Source: Clostridiaceae bacterium (GTDB taxonomy: Bacteria; Bacillota; Clostridia; Lachnospirales; Lachnospiraceae). From it: DNA of 64,000 nt. Location: positions 1 through 64,000 of the forward strand of contig CABJBA010000003.1 of the NCBI GenBank assembly GCA_902363735.1. The letters run 5' to 3'. The notes below the pieces were generated by a model. It saw only the letters and a list, made by a program, of their open reading frames with translations. It did no database searches and was not told where the DNA came from. Made by a program: the position numbers and the translations under genes. This document shows positions 16,344 through 25,242 of the stretch, one piece after another; the first letter of the stretch is position 1; every line of letters begins with the position of its first letter.

Positions 16344-17174
16344 TTACCCTTTGACAGCCCCCGCTGTCATGCCGTCCATAATCTTATCATGTAATATCAT
16401 ATATACTGCTATCGTTGGTATAATTGTTAACACCACAGCTGCCAACATACCGGTATAATCAACGGAATCCAAATCGGCAAAACTGGTCAAGGCGACCGGG
16501 AGCGGCATCTTATTTTCCGAAGACAGAAAGATTTGAGGAAAGAGCAGATCGTTCCAGATATTGATAAAATCAATAACTGCAACAGTGACAATTGACGGCT
16601 TTGCAATGGGGAGGATAATTCTGAAATACCCGCTCAGAATCGAACAGCCATCCATGATTGCCGCCTCCTCCAGCTCGCCTGGAATGGTTGAAAAGAACCC
16701 TTCCAGGATAAACACAGTGATTGGAAAAGCAAAGACGATCTGAGCGATGATAACTGATGCATAGGAATCCAGCAGATTTATCTTATTGAACATGGAAAAC
16801 AGCGGAACGATTGCTGCATAGGCAGGAATACTCATTCCCACCATAAATAAGCTTTTTACCAGCCGCGAGGATTTGAACTTCAATCTGGCAACCCCATAAG
16901 AAACCATGGCCCCCAGCATCACTGCAAAAAACACTGCAAACACCGTGATAATCGAAGAATTTACAAAACTTATTCCGATATTGCCCTTAGTAACCGCTCT
17001 TGCATAATTATTCACCTCAAATGCCTTCGGCAATCCCCATGGATTAGAAAACAATTCCTTATTATCCTTAAATGAGTTGAGAAACAACCAGATAATCGGA
17101 TAAAGACAGCATACGGCAAATATTGACAGCAGCACAAATGTTAGTGCGTCTGCAGCACTGATTTTTTTTCTCAT
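16344..17174 (-). CDS. Carbohydrate ABC transporter permease (MalG-type)
   Basis: A 276-residue inner-membrane protein with six predicted helices and the EAA loop motif EEAAIMDGCSILSGYFRIIL. The C terminus MTAGAVKG is typical of this permease class. It pairs with the permease encoded 11 bp upstream and the binding protein at 18175-19506 to import an oligosaccharide. No ATPase gene lies in this cluster, so an MsmX/UgpC-like ATPase encoded elsewhere, possibly ugpC nearby, must supply energy (inference). Confidence 0.88.
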   Translation of the reverse strand: MRKKISAADALTFVLLSIFAVCCLYPIIWLFLNSFKDNKELFSNPWGLPKAFEVNNYARAVTKGNIGISFVNSSIITVFAVFFAVMLGAMVSYGVARLKFKSSRLVKSLFMVGMSIPAYAAIVPLFSMFNKINLLDSYASVIIAQIVFAFPITVFILEGFFSTIPGELEEAAIMDGCSILSGYFRIILPIAKPSIVTVAVIDFINIWNDLLFPQIFLSSENKMPLPVALTSFADLDSVDYTGMLAAVVLTIIPTIAVYMILHDKIMDGMTAGAVKG

Positions 17175-17185
17175 CGCTTTTTCTC

Positions 17186-18067
17186 CTAAAATTCAATCTT
17201 CTCGGTCTTAAGCACACGGTTGACTAGCCAGATAATCAGCATGCACATAAGCAGCATTACCGCGCCAATCGCACTGGCATACCCGAATTTTAAAGTTCGG
17301 AATCCCTGATAATACATATAAGTAGCCATAACCTCACTGGCATGATTAGGACCACCTTTCGTCATTGACCAGATTAAATCAAAGTACTTTAGTGAGCCGG
17401 TAATAATCAGGATTACATCAATTTTAATCACATGCTTAATCAGCGGCAGTGTGATATTGAAAAATTGCTGTCCTGAGGAAGCACCGTCAATTTTAGCTGC
17501 TTCGAAAAGACTCTGTGGAATAGCCTTCATGGCCGCCACCTGAATAATCATATGGTATCCGACAAATTTCCACATCACCACGAAGATTAATGCAACCATC
17601 ACTGTCTTTTCTTCACTCAGCCAAGCATGCTTTAAGGAACCAAGCTTTAAAAGGTCAAGAACCGTATTTACGATACCAAACTGGGAATTATATACCATAT
17701 TAAACAAAAGCCCCACCCCAGCACCGCAGATTACTGACGGAAGAAAAAACACGGACTGAAAAAATTTGCTTCCTTTCATTTTCTTAAATAGTGCATTTCC
17801 AAAAAACAAAGCCAGTGGCAGATGCGCAATCAGAGAGCCTACTACCAACAGCAGATTGTTTTGTACAGCCTTAATAAAAAACCGATCATTCAGCAAATTC
17901 CGATAATTTTTAATTCCCACAAATACATGTTTACTCATTAAATCAGTTTGAAAAAAACTCAGATATATACTGTATATAATCGGAATCAACACGAACAAAC
18001 CATATAAAAACAGTGCCGGAAGTACAAATACAGCAATTGTTTTTTTATCACTCAGAACCTTGTTCAT
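17186..18067 (-). CDS. Sugar ABC transporter permease (MalF/UgpA-type)
   Basis: Permease of 293 residues from the ATG at 18067, chosen because AAAGAGG lies nine bases upstream. A longer frame starting at 18097 has no ribosome binding site. It has six membrane segments and the EAA motif FEAAKIDGASSGQQFFNITL, plus the TKGGPNHASEVMATYMYYQ block near the C terminus. It follows the terminator-like hairpin at 18121-18161, so its expression may be lower than that of the binding protein. Confidence 0.87.
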   Translation of the reverse strand: MNKVLSDKKTIAVFVLPALFLYGLFVLIPIIYSIYLSFFQTDLMSKHVFVGIKNYRNLLNDRFFIKAVQNNLLLVVGSLIAHLPLALFFGNALFKKMKGSKFFQSVFFLPSVICGAGVGLLFNMVYNSQFGIVNTVLDLLKLGSLKHAWLSEEKTVMVALIFVVMWKFVGYHMIIQVAAMKAIPQSLFEAAKIDGASSGQQFFNITLPLIKHVIKIDVILIITGSLKYFDLIWSMTKGGPNHASEVMATYMYYQGFRTLKFGYASAIGAVMLLMCMLIIWLVNRVLKTEKIEF

Positions 18068-18120
18068 AAGCAAAAACCTCTTTCTTTTCAGATACATTTC
18101 AGCATTTATTCATAAAATTT

Positions 18121-18161
18121 ATAATAAAAAGAGGATGCTGCAATATAAGTCAACATCCTCT
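18121..18161 (-). terminator. Internal terminator-like hairpin between binding-protein and permease genes
   Basis: Minus strand: GAGGATG pairs with CATCCTC around a 16-base loop and is followed by TTTTTATTAT. It lies 14 bases after the binding-protein stop codon and 54 bases before the permease start. Partial termination or 3'-end protection here would give excess binding protein over permeases. Confidence 0.65.
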
Positions 18162-18174
18162 CTTTAATTGAAGC

Positions 18175-19506
18175 TTAACGATCGGCATTATCTATTTTAA
18201 ATTGCTGCAGGTTTTTAAACTGTTCTTCAGGACCTCCTCCCGCCAGGATTGCCACTGCGATGTTGTTGAATTCTGTTCCTTCACCGGTGGCGAATACTCT
18301 GTCAAACCATGGTGTATAGGTGGTTACATCCGGGAAAACCTTCTGCATCCGAAGTGCCATGGGGTCAACCTGATCCTTGTTGACCGGTTCATTGGTCACC
18401 AGTACCTGACCCAGGTTCACCAGTTCCTGCTGAAAACGGTTTTCGGTGAGCTGCTTTACAAACGCAGAAGCTGCTTCTGTATTCTCTGCTTTGCTGCTGA
18501 CAGCGTACATCTGGCCGGTAGAACCCACATTTACACCTTTGGCACTTTCGTTTTTAGCCGGCATAACAAAAAAATCAATATCATTGTAGATTGGGTTGTC
18601 GGCATGGTTAAACATTGTAATTGCTGAGGTCAGATTCATCATCATCCCAGCTTCGCCGTTGTTAAACTTCTCAAACCCTTCATTCGGTGTCATTCCTAAA
18701 AAGCCTTCCGGCAAATAACCTTTTTCCGCCAATTCCGCCAGCTGCTCACCAGCCTCTACATAACGAGGGTCAGTCCACTCCAGTGATCCGGTGCCGGTTT
18801 CATCGTATAAGGCTGAGCCGCCGACGCCATTAGCCAACTGCTGCAACAGCTGACCTGCGTACCATGCCTCTTGGCAAGGAACCACAAAGGCAGTCCTCCC
18901 ACTGTTCTTTAAAGCTTCACACACTGCCAAAAATTCATCATAGGTTTGCGGAATCTCCGCGCCAGCTTCCTCAAACAGCTTTTTATTATAAGTCATAACC
19001 ACAATTTGTCTGGTATTGGGCACTGCGTAGATCTTACCGTCATAAGTAACCGGCCCGAACACACTCTTATCCTGGTATTTAGCCGCCCACTCTGTATCTG
19101 ATTCGATCACATCACCAATAGGATATACCTTACCACCCTCGACAAAAGGCTGTAAAAATCCGGCTTCAAAGGTAAAGAATATATCCGGCTGGGCATTGGA
19201 TGCCATTAATGTAGTTATTTTAGTTTTATATTGCTCATTGGAATAAGCTTCCTGTAACAGTTCCACATTGTATGGGTTGTTCGCATTAAATTCTTCGATT
19301 TCCTTCTCAATCAGCTTTGCATAAGCTTCATTGTTACCTCCGGTCAGACAGGCAACTGACATCATGACCTTTTTATCACTGCTGCTTCCATCAGACTGCG
19401 CGGAATTTGTACTTTCTCTGGCAGTCCCGCTGCCGGAACCGCAGGCTGCCAATAATGCTGTTGCTAAAGTAACTGCTGCAAGTGTCATCAACTTACTTTT
19501 TCTCAT
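18175..19506 (-). CDS. Sugar ABC transporter substrate-binding lipoprotein
   Basis: Extracellular solute-binding protein family 1, 443 residues. The signal MRKSKLMTLAAVTLATALLA ends in lipobox AAC-G (Cys22), followed by a Ser/Gly/Asp linker. The mature protein has the usual PDIFFTFEAG and YAVPNTRQIVVMTYNKKLFE hinge segments. The specific sugar is not evident; linkage to a GH42 beta-galactosidase suggests a galactosyl-oligosaccharide such as a galacto-oligosaccharide or arabinogalactan fragment (inference). The start follows GGGAG by seven bases and overlaps the end of the galactosidase gene by 14 bp. Confidence 0.87.
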   Translation of the reverse strand: MRKSKLMTLAAVTLATALLAACGSGSGTARESTNSAQSDGSSSDKKVMMSVACLTGGNNEAYAKLIEKEIEEFNANNPYNVELLQEAYSNEQYKTKITTLMASNAQPDIFFTFEAGFLQPFVEGGKVYPIGDVIESDTEWAAKYQDKSVFGPVTYDGKIYAVPNTRQIVVMTYNKKLFEEAGAEIPQTYDEFLAVCEALKNSGRTAFVVPCQEAWYAGQLLQQLANGVGGSALYDETGTGSLEWTDPRYVEAGEQLAELAEKGYLPEGFLGMTPNEGFEKFNNGEAGMMMNLTSAITMFNHADNPIYNDIDFFVMPAKNESAKGVNVGSTGQMYAVSSKAENTEAASAFVKQLTENRFQQELVNLGQVLVTNEPVNKDQVDPMALRMQKVFPDVTTYTPWFDRVFATGEGTEFNNIAVAILAGGGPEEQFKNLQQFKIDNADR

Positions 19507-21553
19507 ATAATTCTCCCATCGTTTTTACTGATAATTTTAATACTGATACACCGTATGGCTGCAATTTTATACTTCCATTTATCTGGATTTTACTGTTTAA
19601 ATCAAAGCAAGGTTCGTTCAGTATAATTTCCTGCTCTTCATCACTGTAATTCAATAAAAAAGCATATTCTTCCCCATCTTTTTTCCTGACTGCCAGTTCA
19701 CATACCTCAGGTATCACTATTTTATCTTTATAAGGGCTGGAAATTTGAAGCTTATCAAGCAGTATTCTGACGGTCTGAACACTAAAGGCAGAACCAACAT
19801 ATATGGCCCGGCCTGCACCGTAACAGTTTTCGGTGATTGCCGGCTGATTCTGATAATAATCGTCTTGATACAGTGCTCTGGTCTGACATGAATCAGATAC
19901 CGGAGTCAGGATATCATGAAACAGATTCATTTCAATCAAATCCTCGCCCCATTTGCTGTAAGATACTGGAGAGTCCTCTGTTAGCAGGGTAAAATCGTTA
20001 ATCTGAATTCCAAATAGGTCATTCATTAATACCGGCTCCGGCTCCATCGGGCATTTTCCGTATTCATCTTTGCAGCCGGTACGGGCTCCAGCGATAACAT
20101 TGCCTCCAGCCTGCACATATTCCTTCACAATTGTTACAACCTCTTTCTTTAACATAGTCATATGAGGAATAATCAGGTAATTGTACTTCTGAAGCTCTGC
20201 AAGAGATGTGTTATGATCAATGGTAATATAGTCAAATGGGTTATGAGTTAATTGCAGTGCCTGAAACCAGTTAGTTTGCGAGTATTGATACAATGGATTG
20301 GTCCACACATCATATTCGGTATCCCATTCATTATCATAATCATACAATATTGCCAACGATGCCTGATATTTGCTTCCGGCAAGTTCACTGAGAAGCTTCA
20401 TTTCTGTTGTAATTTGCTTTACTTCAGCCAGTCTTCTGTTATCCTGGTTGTCATGTCCCAAAATCCCATACCAGTATAGTTCGGTACCATAAGTGCAGGT
20501 CCGCCAGCGGAAATAGCTGACAAAATCAGCTCCATGAGCAATTGACTGGTAGGTCCACAGACGAATCTGTCCTGGCTTCGGAGTCGGTGCTTTGTGGTGG
20601 TTGACCCAGCCTCCCGGCCCAGCCTGTTGTTCCATAATGCCAAATAATTCTGAGCTGGACCGCACTCTGCTTAGATTCATACTCCACTTACGGTCACCAA
20701 AGGAATTCTGTGCATCCATTAGTCCAAAGGTGGGATAGCTGTCATATGTAAGAAAATCAAGTGATTCGGAAACCATTTTTTTATAATCAATATGTTTAAA
20801 AATACCGTTGGTGGTGATAAATACATTTTCCTGAATGTGTTTTCTAAGTATATCTGACTGCAGCTTGCAGTATTTTCTGGTACTTTCGGAAAAGAACCGG
20901 ATAGAATCCAGCTTTAGATGCGGATTCGCAGTATTTCGAGGAGCATGGCGGGGAAGATAGATCTCTTCCCATTCAAAATAATCCTGATTCCAAAATACGG
21001 TTCCCCAGGCTTTGTTTAGTTGTTTCAGGGTCTTATATTCCTCTTTTACAAAAATCCGGAATGCCTGATGGTCTGATTCTGAGTAAAACTCATCGGTGAC
21101 GCAGTTTAGCTCGTTGTCAATTTGCCAGCCGATAATTGACTTTCTCTGACCATAGTGTTTTGCAATTGCTTCCACGATCTGGGTTGTCTTGTCCAGATAG
21201 ATGGGAGAATTATAATTATATTGCCTTCTCATTCCGTGCTGGTGCTGTTTTCCATCCCGGTCTACACAGAGTACTTCAGGGTACTTCTTTGTCAACCAGG
21301 CTGGTGGTGTGGCAGTGGGAGTACAAAAGATGATTTTTATATCTGTTGTCTCCACTAAATCTAAAAATTCATCGAAGAATTGAAAATCAAATATATTTTC
21401 ACCAATCTCAAATTTGTTCCAGGCAAATTCTCCGATACGAATCAGCTGAATGCCTGCCTCTGACATTCGGTTTAAATCATCACGCCAATACGATTTATCC
21501 CAATGTTCCGGATAATAGCATACCCCCATGACGAGTTCGTTAAAGTGCTTCAT
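19493..21553 (-). CDS. Glycoside hydrolase family 42 beta-galactosidase
   Basis: Cytosolic retaining beta-galactosidase of 686 residues without signal peptide. The TIM barrel (about 1-390) has MGVCYYPEHW at the N terminus, acid/base Glu148 in WQIDNELNC and nucleophile Glu308 in GIMEQQAGPGGW. Next come a trimerisation domain (about 395-600, with GGNVIAGARTG) and a small C-terminal beta domain. The length matches the family. It is the first gene of the cluster, so imported galactosides are split inside the cell. AGGGGAGG precedes the ATG. A possible -10 element TATACT lies at 21596-21601; I see no clear -35. Confidence 0.93.
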   Translation of the reverse strand: MKHFNELVMGVCYYPEHWDKSYWRDDLNRMSEAGIQLIRIGEFAWNKFEIGENIFDFQFFDEFLDLVETTDIKIIFCTPTATPPAWLTKKYPEVLCVDRDGKQHQHGMRRQYNYNSPIYLDKTTQIVEAIAKHYGQRKSIIGWQIDNELNCVTDEFYSESDHQAFRIFVKEEYKTLKQLNKAWGTVFWNQDYFEWEEIYLPRHAPRNTANPHLKLDSIRFFSESTRKYCKLQSDILRKHIQENVFITTNGIFKHIDYKKMVSESLDFLTYDSYPTFGLMDAQNSFGDRKWSMNLSRVRSSSELFGIMEQQAGPGGWVNHHKAPTPKPGQIRLWTYQSIAHGADFVSYFRWRTCTYGTELYWYGILGHDNQDNRRLAEVKQITTEMKLLSELAGSKYQASLAILYDYDNEWDTEYDVWTNPLYQYSQTNWFQALQLTHNPFDYITIDHNTSLAELQKYNYLIIPHMTMLKKEVVTIVKEYVQAGGNVIAGARTGCKDEYGKCPMEPEPVLMNDLFGIQINDFTLLTEDSPVSYSKWGEDLIEMNLFHDILTPVSDSCQTRALYQDDYYQNQPAITENCYGAGRAIYVGSAFSVQTVRILLDKLQISSPYKDKIVIPEVCELAVRKKDGEEYAFLLNYSDEEQEIILNEPCFDLNSKIQINGSIKLQPYGVSVLKLSVKTMGELYEKK

Positions 21554-21721
21554 TGGTTCCCTCCCCTTTTTGTTATTTGTTGATTTAATAAGTAAAGTAT
21601 AAGTTTAATTTTAAGAAAAAAAAACATATATTACATACTAAAATGTTTAAAATACAAACTTTTATTTTACAACATAAGCCAGACTATTCGAAGCTTGGCT
21701 CACATTTTTACATTTTTAGAT

Positions 21722-21762
21722 TAAAAAAGAGCTGCCCACTAACTTACTTAGTGCGACAGCTC
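21722..21762 (-). terminator. Intrinsic terminator after the cytidylate-kinase-like gene
   Basis: Minus strand: GAGCTGTCGCACTA pairs with TAGTGGGCAGCTC (one mismatch) and is followed by TTTTTTA. It lies nine bases after the stop codon at 21771. Confidence 0.85.
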
Positions 21763-21770
21763 CATGACTT

Positions 21771-22412
21771 TTACTTCTTTTCTTCGTTCCACTTTATCTT
21801 TGCATCAGCAAACTTGCGGATGATATTCACTGCCATCTCAACGCCTACTGCACTTTTGTTAATGCATAAATCATAGCTTTTTACATCTCCCCATTTTTTG
21901 TCAGCATAATAATTATAGTAGCTGGAACGTTTCTTATCGGTCTTAATCATAATATCCCTTGCTTTTCCTTCATCAATATGATAAAGCTCTTTTAAAGAGC
22001 TGATCCTGTCTTCATCGTTGGCACTGATAAAAACCGATACAAGATTGGGATTTTCTGCGAGAACATAATCCGCACACCGACCTACAATCACACAGGATTC
22101 TTCTTCAGCAAGCTGTTTAATTGTGTTTAACTGGGCTAAAAACAGCTTATGGTTGATAGGCATATCTAATTGACCGGAGGCGGCCATTCCCATTGGATAT
22201 GTATCCATAACTAGGGAATACAAAAAACTGTTGGTAGGTTTTTCATCATGAGTATGAAACAGCTCTTCACTTAACCCGCTTTTTTTTGCCGCAAGGGCCA
22301 GCAATTCTTTATCATAACACTTGACTCCCAGTTCCTCAGCCAACATCTGACCGATTATTTTTCCTGAACTTCCGCATTGCCTTCCTATAGTAATGACTAA
22401 ATTTCCTCTCAT
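21771..22412 (-). CDS. Cytidylate kinase-like protein
   Basis: A 213-residue P-loop protein of the cytidylate-kinase-like family common in Clostridia. The N terminus VITIGRQCGSSGKIIGQ contains the nucleotide-binding loop, and the body resembles Cmk but is not the canonical cmk gene product (which is usually beside rpsA or plsC-type genes). Start chosen at ATG 22412, eight bases after GGAAGGAG; the frame extends to a TTG at 22430 without support. Conserved pieces include YDKELLALAAKKSG, IVGRCADYVLAE and RKRSSYYNYYA-like C-terminal residues. The true substrate is unknown. Monocistronic with its own terminator. Confidence 0.8.
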   Translation of the reverse strand: MRGNLVITIGRQCGSSGKIIGQMLAEELGVKCYDKELLALAAKKSGLSEELFHTHDEKPTNSFLYSLVMDTYPMGMAASGQLDMPINHKLFLAQLNTIKQLAEEESCVIVGRCADYVLAENPNLVSVFISANDEDRISSLKELYHIDEGKARDIMIKTDKKRSSYYNYYADKKWGDVKSYDLCINKSAVGVEMAVNIIRKFADAKIKWNEEKK

Positions 22413-22503
22413 GAAAATCACTCCTTCCAATTATCTTATAAATATATTATACATGAAAATTTCAGAAAAATCCATATTTTCTATGAACTTAACAGTTTTC
22501 TAA

Positions 22504-22530
22504 GAAAAAAAGAGCCTTATAAAAAGGCTC
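22504..22530 (-). terminator. Intrinsic terminator after rluD
   Basis: Minus strand: GAGCC and GGCTC enclose a 9-base loop and are followed by eight T. The stem overlaps the last codons of the rluD gene (stop at 22517). Confidence 0.75.
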
Positions 22531-23437
22531 CCCGTATTTTTCTTAACAGGTCTTCAAAATATTCAGGAAGAGGAGCCCTAAATTCCATGTAAGCTCCGCT
22601 TTTCGGATGGATAATGCCCAGAACACCTGCATGAAGGGTCTGGCCGTTTAACCGGAAAGAAGATTTTGCAGGACCATAAATCTGGTCGCCCAATATGGGA
22701 TGGCCAATGCTGGCCATATGAACCCTGATCTGGTGGGTCCGCCCTGTTTCGAGCTGGCATTCCACATAGGTAAACTGCTTGAAATGCTCCAAAACCCGGT
22801 AATGTGTAATTGCTTCCCTGCCGCTTTTCTCATTAATGCTCATTTTTTTTCGATCCACAGGATGACGTCCAATGGGGGCGTTTACAGTACCCTCCTCTTC
22901 CTTCAATACACCGTGTACCACAGCATAATACTTTCTGGTAATGGAATGTTCCTTAAGCTGCTCTGCAATAGAATTATGGGCTATGTCATTTTTGCATACA
23001 ATCAGAACTCCGGTTGTGTCCATATCGATTCTGTGGACGATACCGGGGCGCATAATGCCGTTGATGCCTGATAAACTATCCCGGCAATGAGCCATAAGGC
23101 CGTTGACCAGGGTCCCGCTGTAATGACCGGCAGCCGGATGGACAACCATTCCCTTGGGCTTATTAACGAGAATAATGTCCTGGTCCTCATACAGGATGTC
23201 CAGCTCCATATCCTCAGCCTCAATTTCCGGTTCCACTGCCTCCGGAAGAGATAGCTGTACTACTTCTCCAGGACTTACTTTATAGTTACTTTTAACCGTT
23301 TTTTCATTGACCAGTACTTCCTGTTCCTTTAAAAGCTTTTGCAAATAGGAACGGGACAACTCTTCGCAACGGATTGACAGATACTTATCAATCCGCATTC
23401 CCCCATCTTCGGCTGTCACTGTAAACTCCTGCTTCAA
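22517..23437 (-). CDS. rluD: RluA/RluD-family 23S rRNA pseudouridine synthase
   Basis: Converts uridine to pseudouridine in rRNA. The 306-residue protein has an N-terminal S4 RNA-binding domain (about 12-70) and a catalytic domain with the signature HRIDMDTTGVLI (about 133-144; catalytic Asp139). GRTHQIRVH and HPILGDQ segments follow. The adjacent lspA gene overlaps by four bases, the lspA-rluD order seen in many Firmicutes (B. subtilis ylyB). Exact target uridines cannot be read from sequence, so the symbol indicates the closest family. Confidence 0.9.
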   Translation of the reverse strand: MKQEFTVTAEDGGMRIDKYLSIRCEELSRSYLQKLLKEQEVLVNEKTVKSNYKVSPGEVVQLSLPEAVEPEIEAEDMELDILYEDQDIILVNKPKGMVVHPAAGHYSGTLVNGLMAHCRDSLSGINGIMRPGIVHRIDMDTTGVLIVCKNDIAHNSIAEQLKEHSITRKYYAVVHGVLKEEEGTVNAPIGRHPVDRKKMSINEKSGREAITHYRVLEHFKQFTYVECQLETGRTHQIRVHMASIGHPILGDQIYGPAKSSFRLNGQTLHAGVLGIIHPKSGAYMEFRAPLPEYFEDLLRKIRGAFL

Positions 23438-23952
23438 GCCCGTTCCTCCTTTTGTTTAAAAGAAAGACAGGATAAATCTTCTTCCTTGTAGTAAAACAGG
23501 AACAAAATCATGAAAACAAACATGGAAACTGTAACATAACAGTCGGCCACATTAAAAATCGGAAAGTCAATAAGCTTGAAATACAGAAAATCCACCACGT
23601 ATCCCTGAGAAAAGCGGTCAATCATATTTCCCACCGCTCCGGCGGATAAAAACATGGCAATGAGATGCAGGGGCAGGTATTTTCTGGTTGGAGGCATTCG
23701 GAACACCCCATAGACTGTAAAAGATAAAACCACAATAGCGATCAGCAGAAAAAAAGTCTGTTTCCCCTGAAGCATCCCAAAGGCTGCTCCTCTGTTTTCA
23801 TGGTAAAAAAACTCAAAGACCCCTTTCCATATCTGATAAGGCGGACGATTCATAAGATGCTGTACTGCAAGATGTTTGGTCCACTGGTCCAGACCTATGG
23901 CAATAAAAAAGCCAGCGATCAGTCCTACGGTTAGTTTGATTTTCTGGTTCAT
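23434..23952 (-). CDS. lspA: Lipoprotein signal peptidase (signal peptidase II)
   Basis: Membrane aspartyl protease that removes the signal peptide from prolipoproteins such as UgpB and other lipobox proteins in this window. The 172 residues carry four membrane helices and the family motifs LDQWTK (21-26), ENRGAAFG (52-59), GNMIDR (108-113) with catalytic Asp121 in VVDFLYF, and NVADCYV with catalytic Asp137. The C-terminal basic tail is cytosolic. It sits between aroB (11 bp upstream) and rluD. Confidence 0.95.
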   Translation of the reverse strand: MNQKIKLTVGLIAGFFIAIGLDQWTKHLAVQHLMNRPPYQIWKGVFEFFYHENRGAAFGMLQGKQTFFLLIAIVVLSFTVYGVFRMPPTRKYLPLHLIAMFLSAGAVGNMIDRFSQGYVVDFLYFKLIDFPIFNVADCYVTVSMFVFMILFLFYYKEEDLSCLSFKQKEERA

Positions 23953-23962
23953 GTATATCTCC

Positions 23963-25057
23963 TTATGCTAAGGTCAAAATGTAATTTAGGCCTTCTGTCA
24001 TCTCTTCTGCAGTGACCGATTTATCCACAAAGGCTTTTCCTATCTGCTCTAAGAGAATAAAACGGATTGTGCCGGAATCCATTTTTTTATCACTTTTCGT
24101 AGTTTCAATAATATCATTGGCCAAGAGCCCGCCCACTGTAACAGGCATGTGAAACTGTTTCATAACGGATATAAGTCGGAAAAGCTCTCCCTCTTCTATC
24201 ATGCCTCTTTTTACAGAAATGGCTAAAGCGGCAATGCAACCAAGACCGACGCAGTGCCCATGAACCAGTTGAAAATCAGAAAGCTTTTCAATGGCGTGGC
24301 CTAACGTATGGCCCAGATTTAAATGTGCTCGTTCTCCCTGCTCGGTAGGGTCCTTTTCTACTACTTCTTTTTTAATCTGGTTGCTTATGCGCACGGTTTC
24401 CTCCAGAATGTTTAAATCCCTGGTCTGAATTTCCTCCCCATGCTCAATCAACCACTCATAATAGGAAGAGTCCTTAATTAAGCCATGCTTAAGAACTTCT
24501 CCCATACCGGAAGAAAACTGCTCCTCAGAAAGGGTCTTTAAAGTTCCGATATTAGTATATACCAGCTTTGGCATGTGAAATGCACCTACCATATTTTTGT
24601 AGGAATCAAAGTCTACGCCAGTTTTTCCGCCGATGCTGGAATCAACCTGGGACAGCAGGGTTGTGGGCACCTGAATAAAAGAAATCCCCCTTAAATAGGT
24701 GGCCGCTGTAAATCCACATAAGTCCCCGACCACTCCTCCGCCCAGGGCGAGAAGCCAGTCATGACGGTCAAACTGCATGTTAATCAAAGCTTCATATAAA
24801 CTGCGGACTGTGTCCAGATTTTTATTTTCTTCTCCTGCTGGAAAGATAAACCGCTCCGTCTGCTTGCAGCAATTGCCGACAATGCTTTCTACCTCACTCA
24901 AATACAGAGAGGAAACATTTGAGTCCGTGACAATGCAGACCTTTCTTCCGTCCAGTTTAAGTTTTTTTAACTCCTCTGCCAATCTCTTAAATGAGGACTC
25001 CATAACGATATTATAAATCGGGGCTCCGTCTTTGTGAACGGTCATTGGATTTCCCAC
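23963..25057 (-). CDS. aroB: 3-dehydroquinate synthase
   Basis: Second step of the shikimate pathway: DAHP to 3-dehydroquinate, needing NAD and a divalent metal. The 364-residue protein has the Rossmann domain with GGGVVGDLCGFTAATYLRG (NAD binding, about 105-123), QVPTTLLSQVDSSIGGKTG, and metal ligands Glu (near MGEVLKHG), His in NLGHTLGHAIE and His in HGHCVGLG. It starts with GTG at 25057, nine bases after GGAGG; an in-frame ATG four codons later has worse spacing. The 185-bp region before it contains stable hairpins and may be a leader. It is co-directional with lspA and rluD. Confidence 0.95.
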   Translation of the reverse strand: MGNPMTVHKDGAPIYNIVMESSFKRLAEELKKLKLDGRKVCIVTDSNVSSLYLSEVESIVGNCCKQTERFIFPAGEENKNLDTVRSLYEALINMQFDRHDWLLALGGGVVGDLCGFTAATYLRGISFIQVPTTLLSQVDSSIGGKTGVDFDSYKNMVGAFHMPKLVYTNIGTLKTLSEEQFSSGMGEVLKHGLIKDSSYYEWLIEHGEEIQTRDLNILEETVRISNQIKKEVVEKDPTEQGERAHLNLGHTLGHAIEKLSDFQLVHGHCVGLGCIAALAISVKRGMIEEGELFRLISVMKQFHMPVTVGGLLANDIIETTKSDKKMDSGTIRFILLEQIGKAFVDKSVTAEEMTEGLNYILTLA

Positions 25058-25088
25058 AGCGCAATTCCTCCATTGTATTATTGTATCT

Positions 25089-25197
25089 TACCCCCAAGGG
25101 GCCTCTCTTTGTCCTATAGGCAATTCCGCCATGACGGAAGAAAGCAAACAACTACACCCCCTGAGCAGAGTATGCCTGGGATATGGGAAGTTGTCTG
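25089..25197 (-). other. Structured leader candidate upstream of aroB
   Basis: Three minus-strand hairpins in the 185-bp gap between sepF and aroB: an outer stem CAGACAACT/AGTTGTTTG (25189-25197 with 25145-25153) enclosing an inner CCC-GCA/TGC-GGG stem; TTCCG/CGGAA (25124-25139); and CCCC/GGGG just before the RBS (about 25091-25101). None ends in a convincing U tract. It matches no RNA family I recognise and may be chance or an mRNA-stability element. Confidence 0.3.
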
Positions 25198-25242
25198 CTT
25201 GTACCATTCAAATAAATTCACTATTTTATTCAGGTAAAACTG

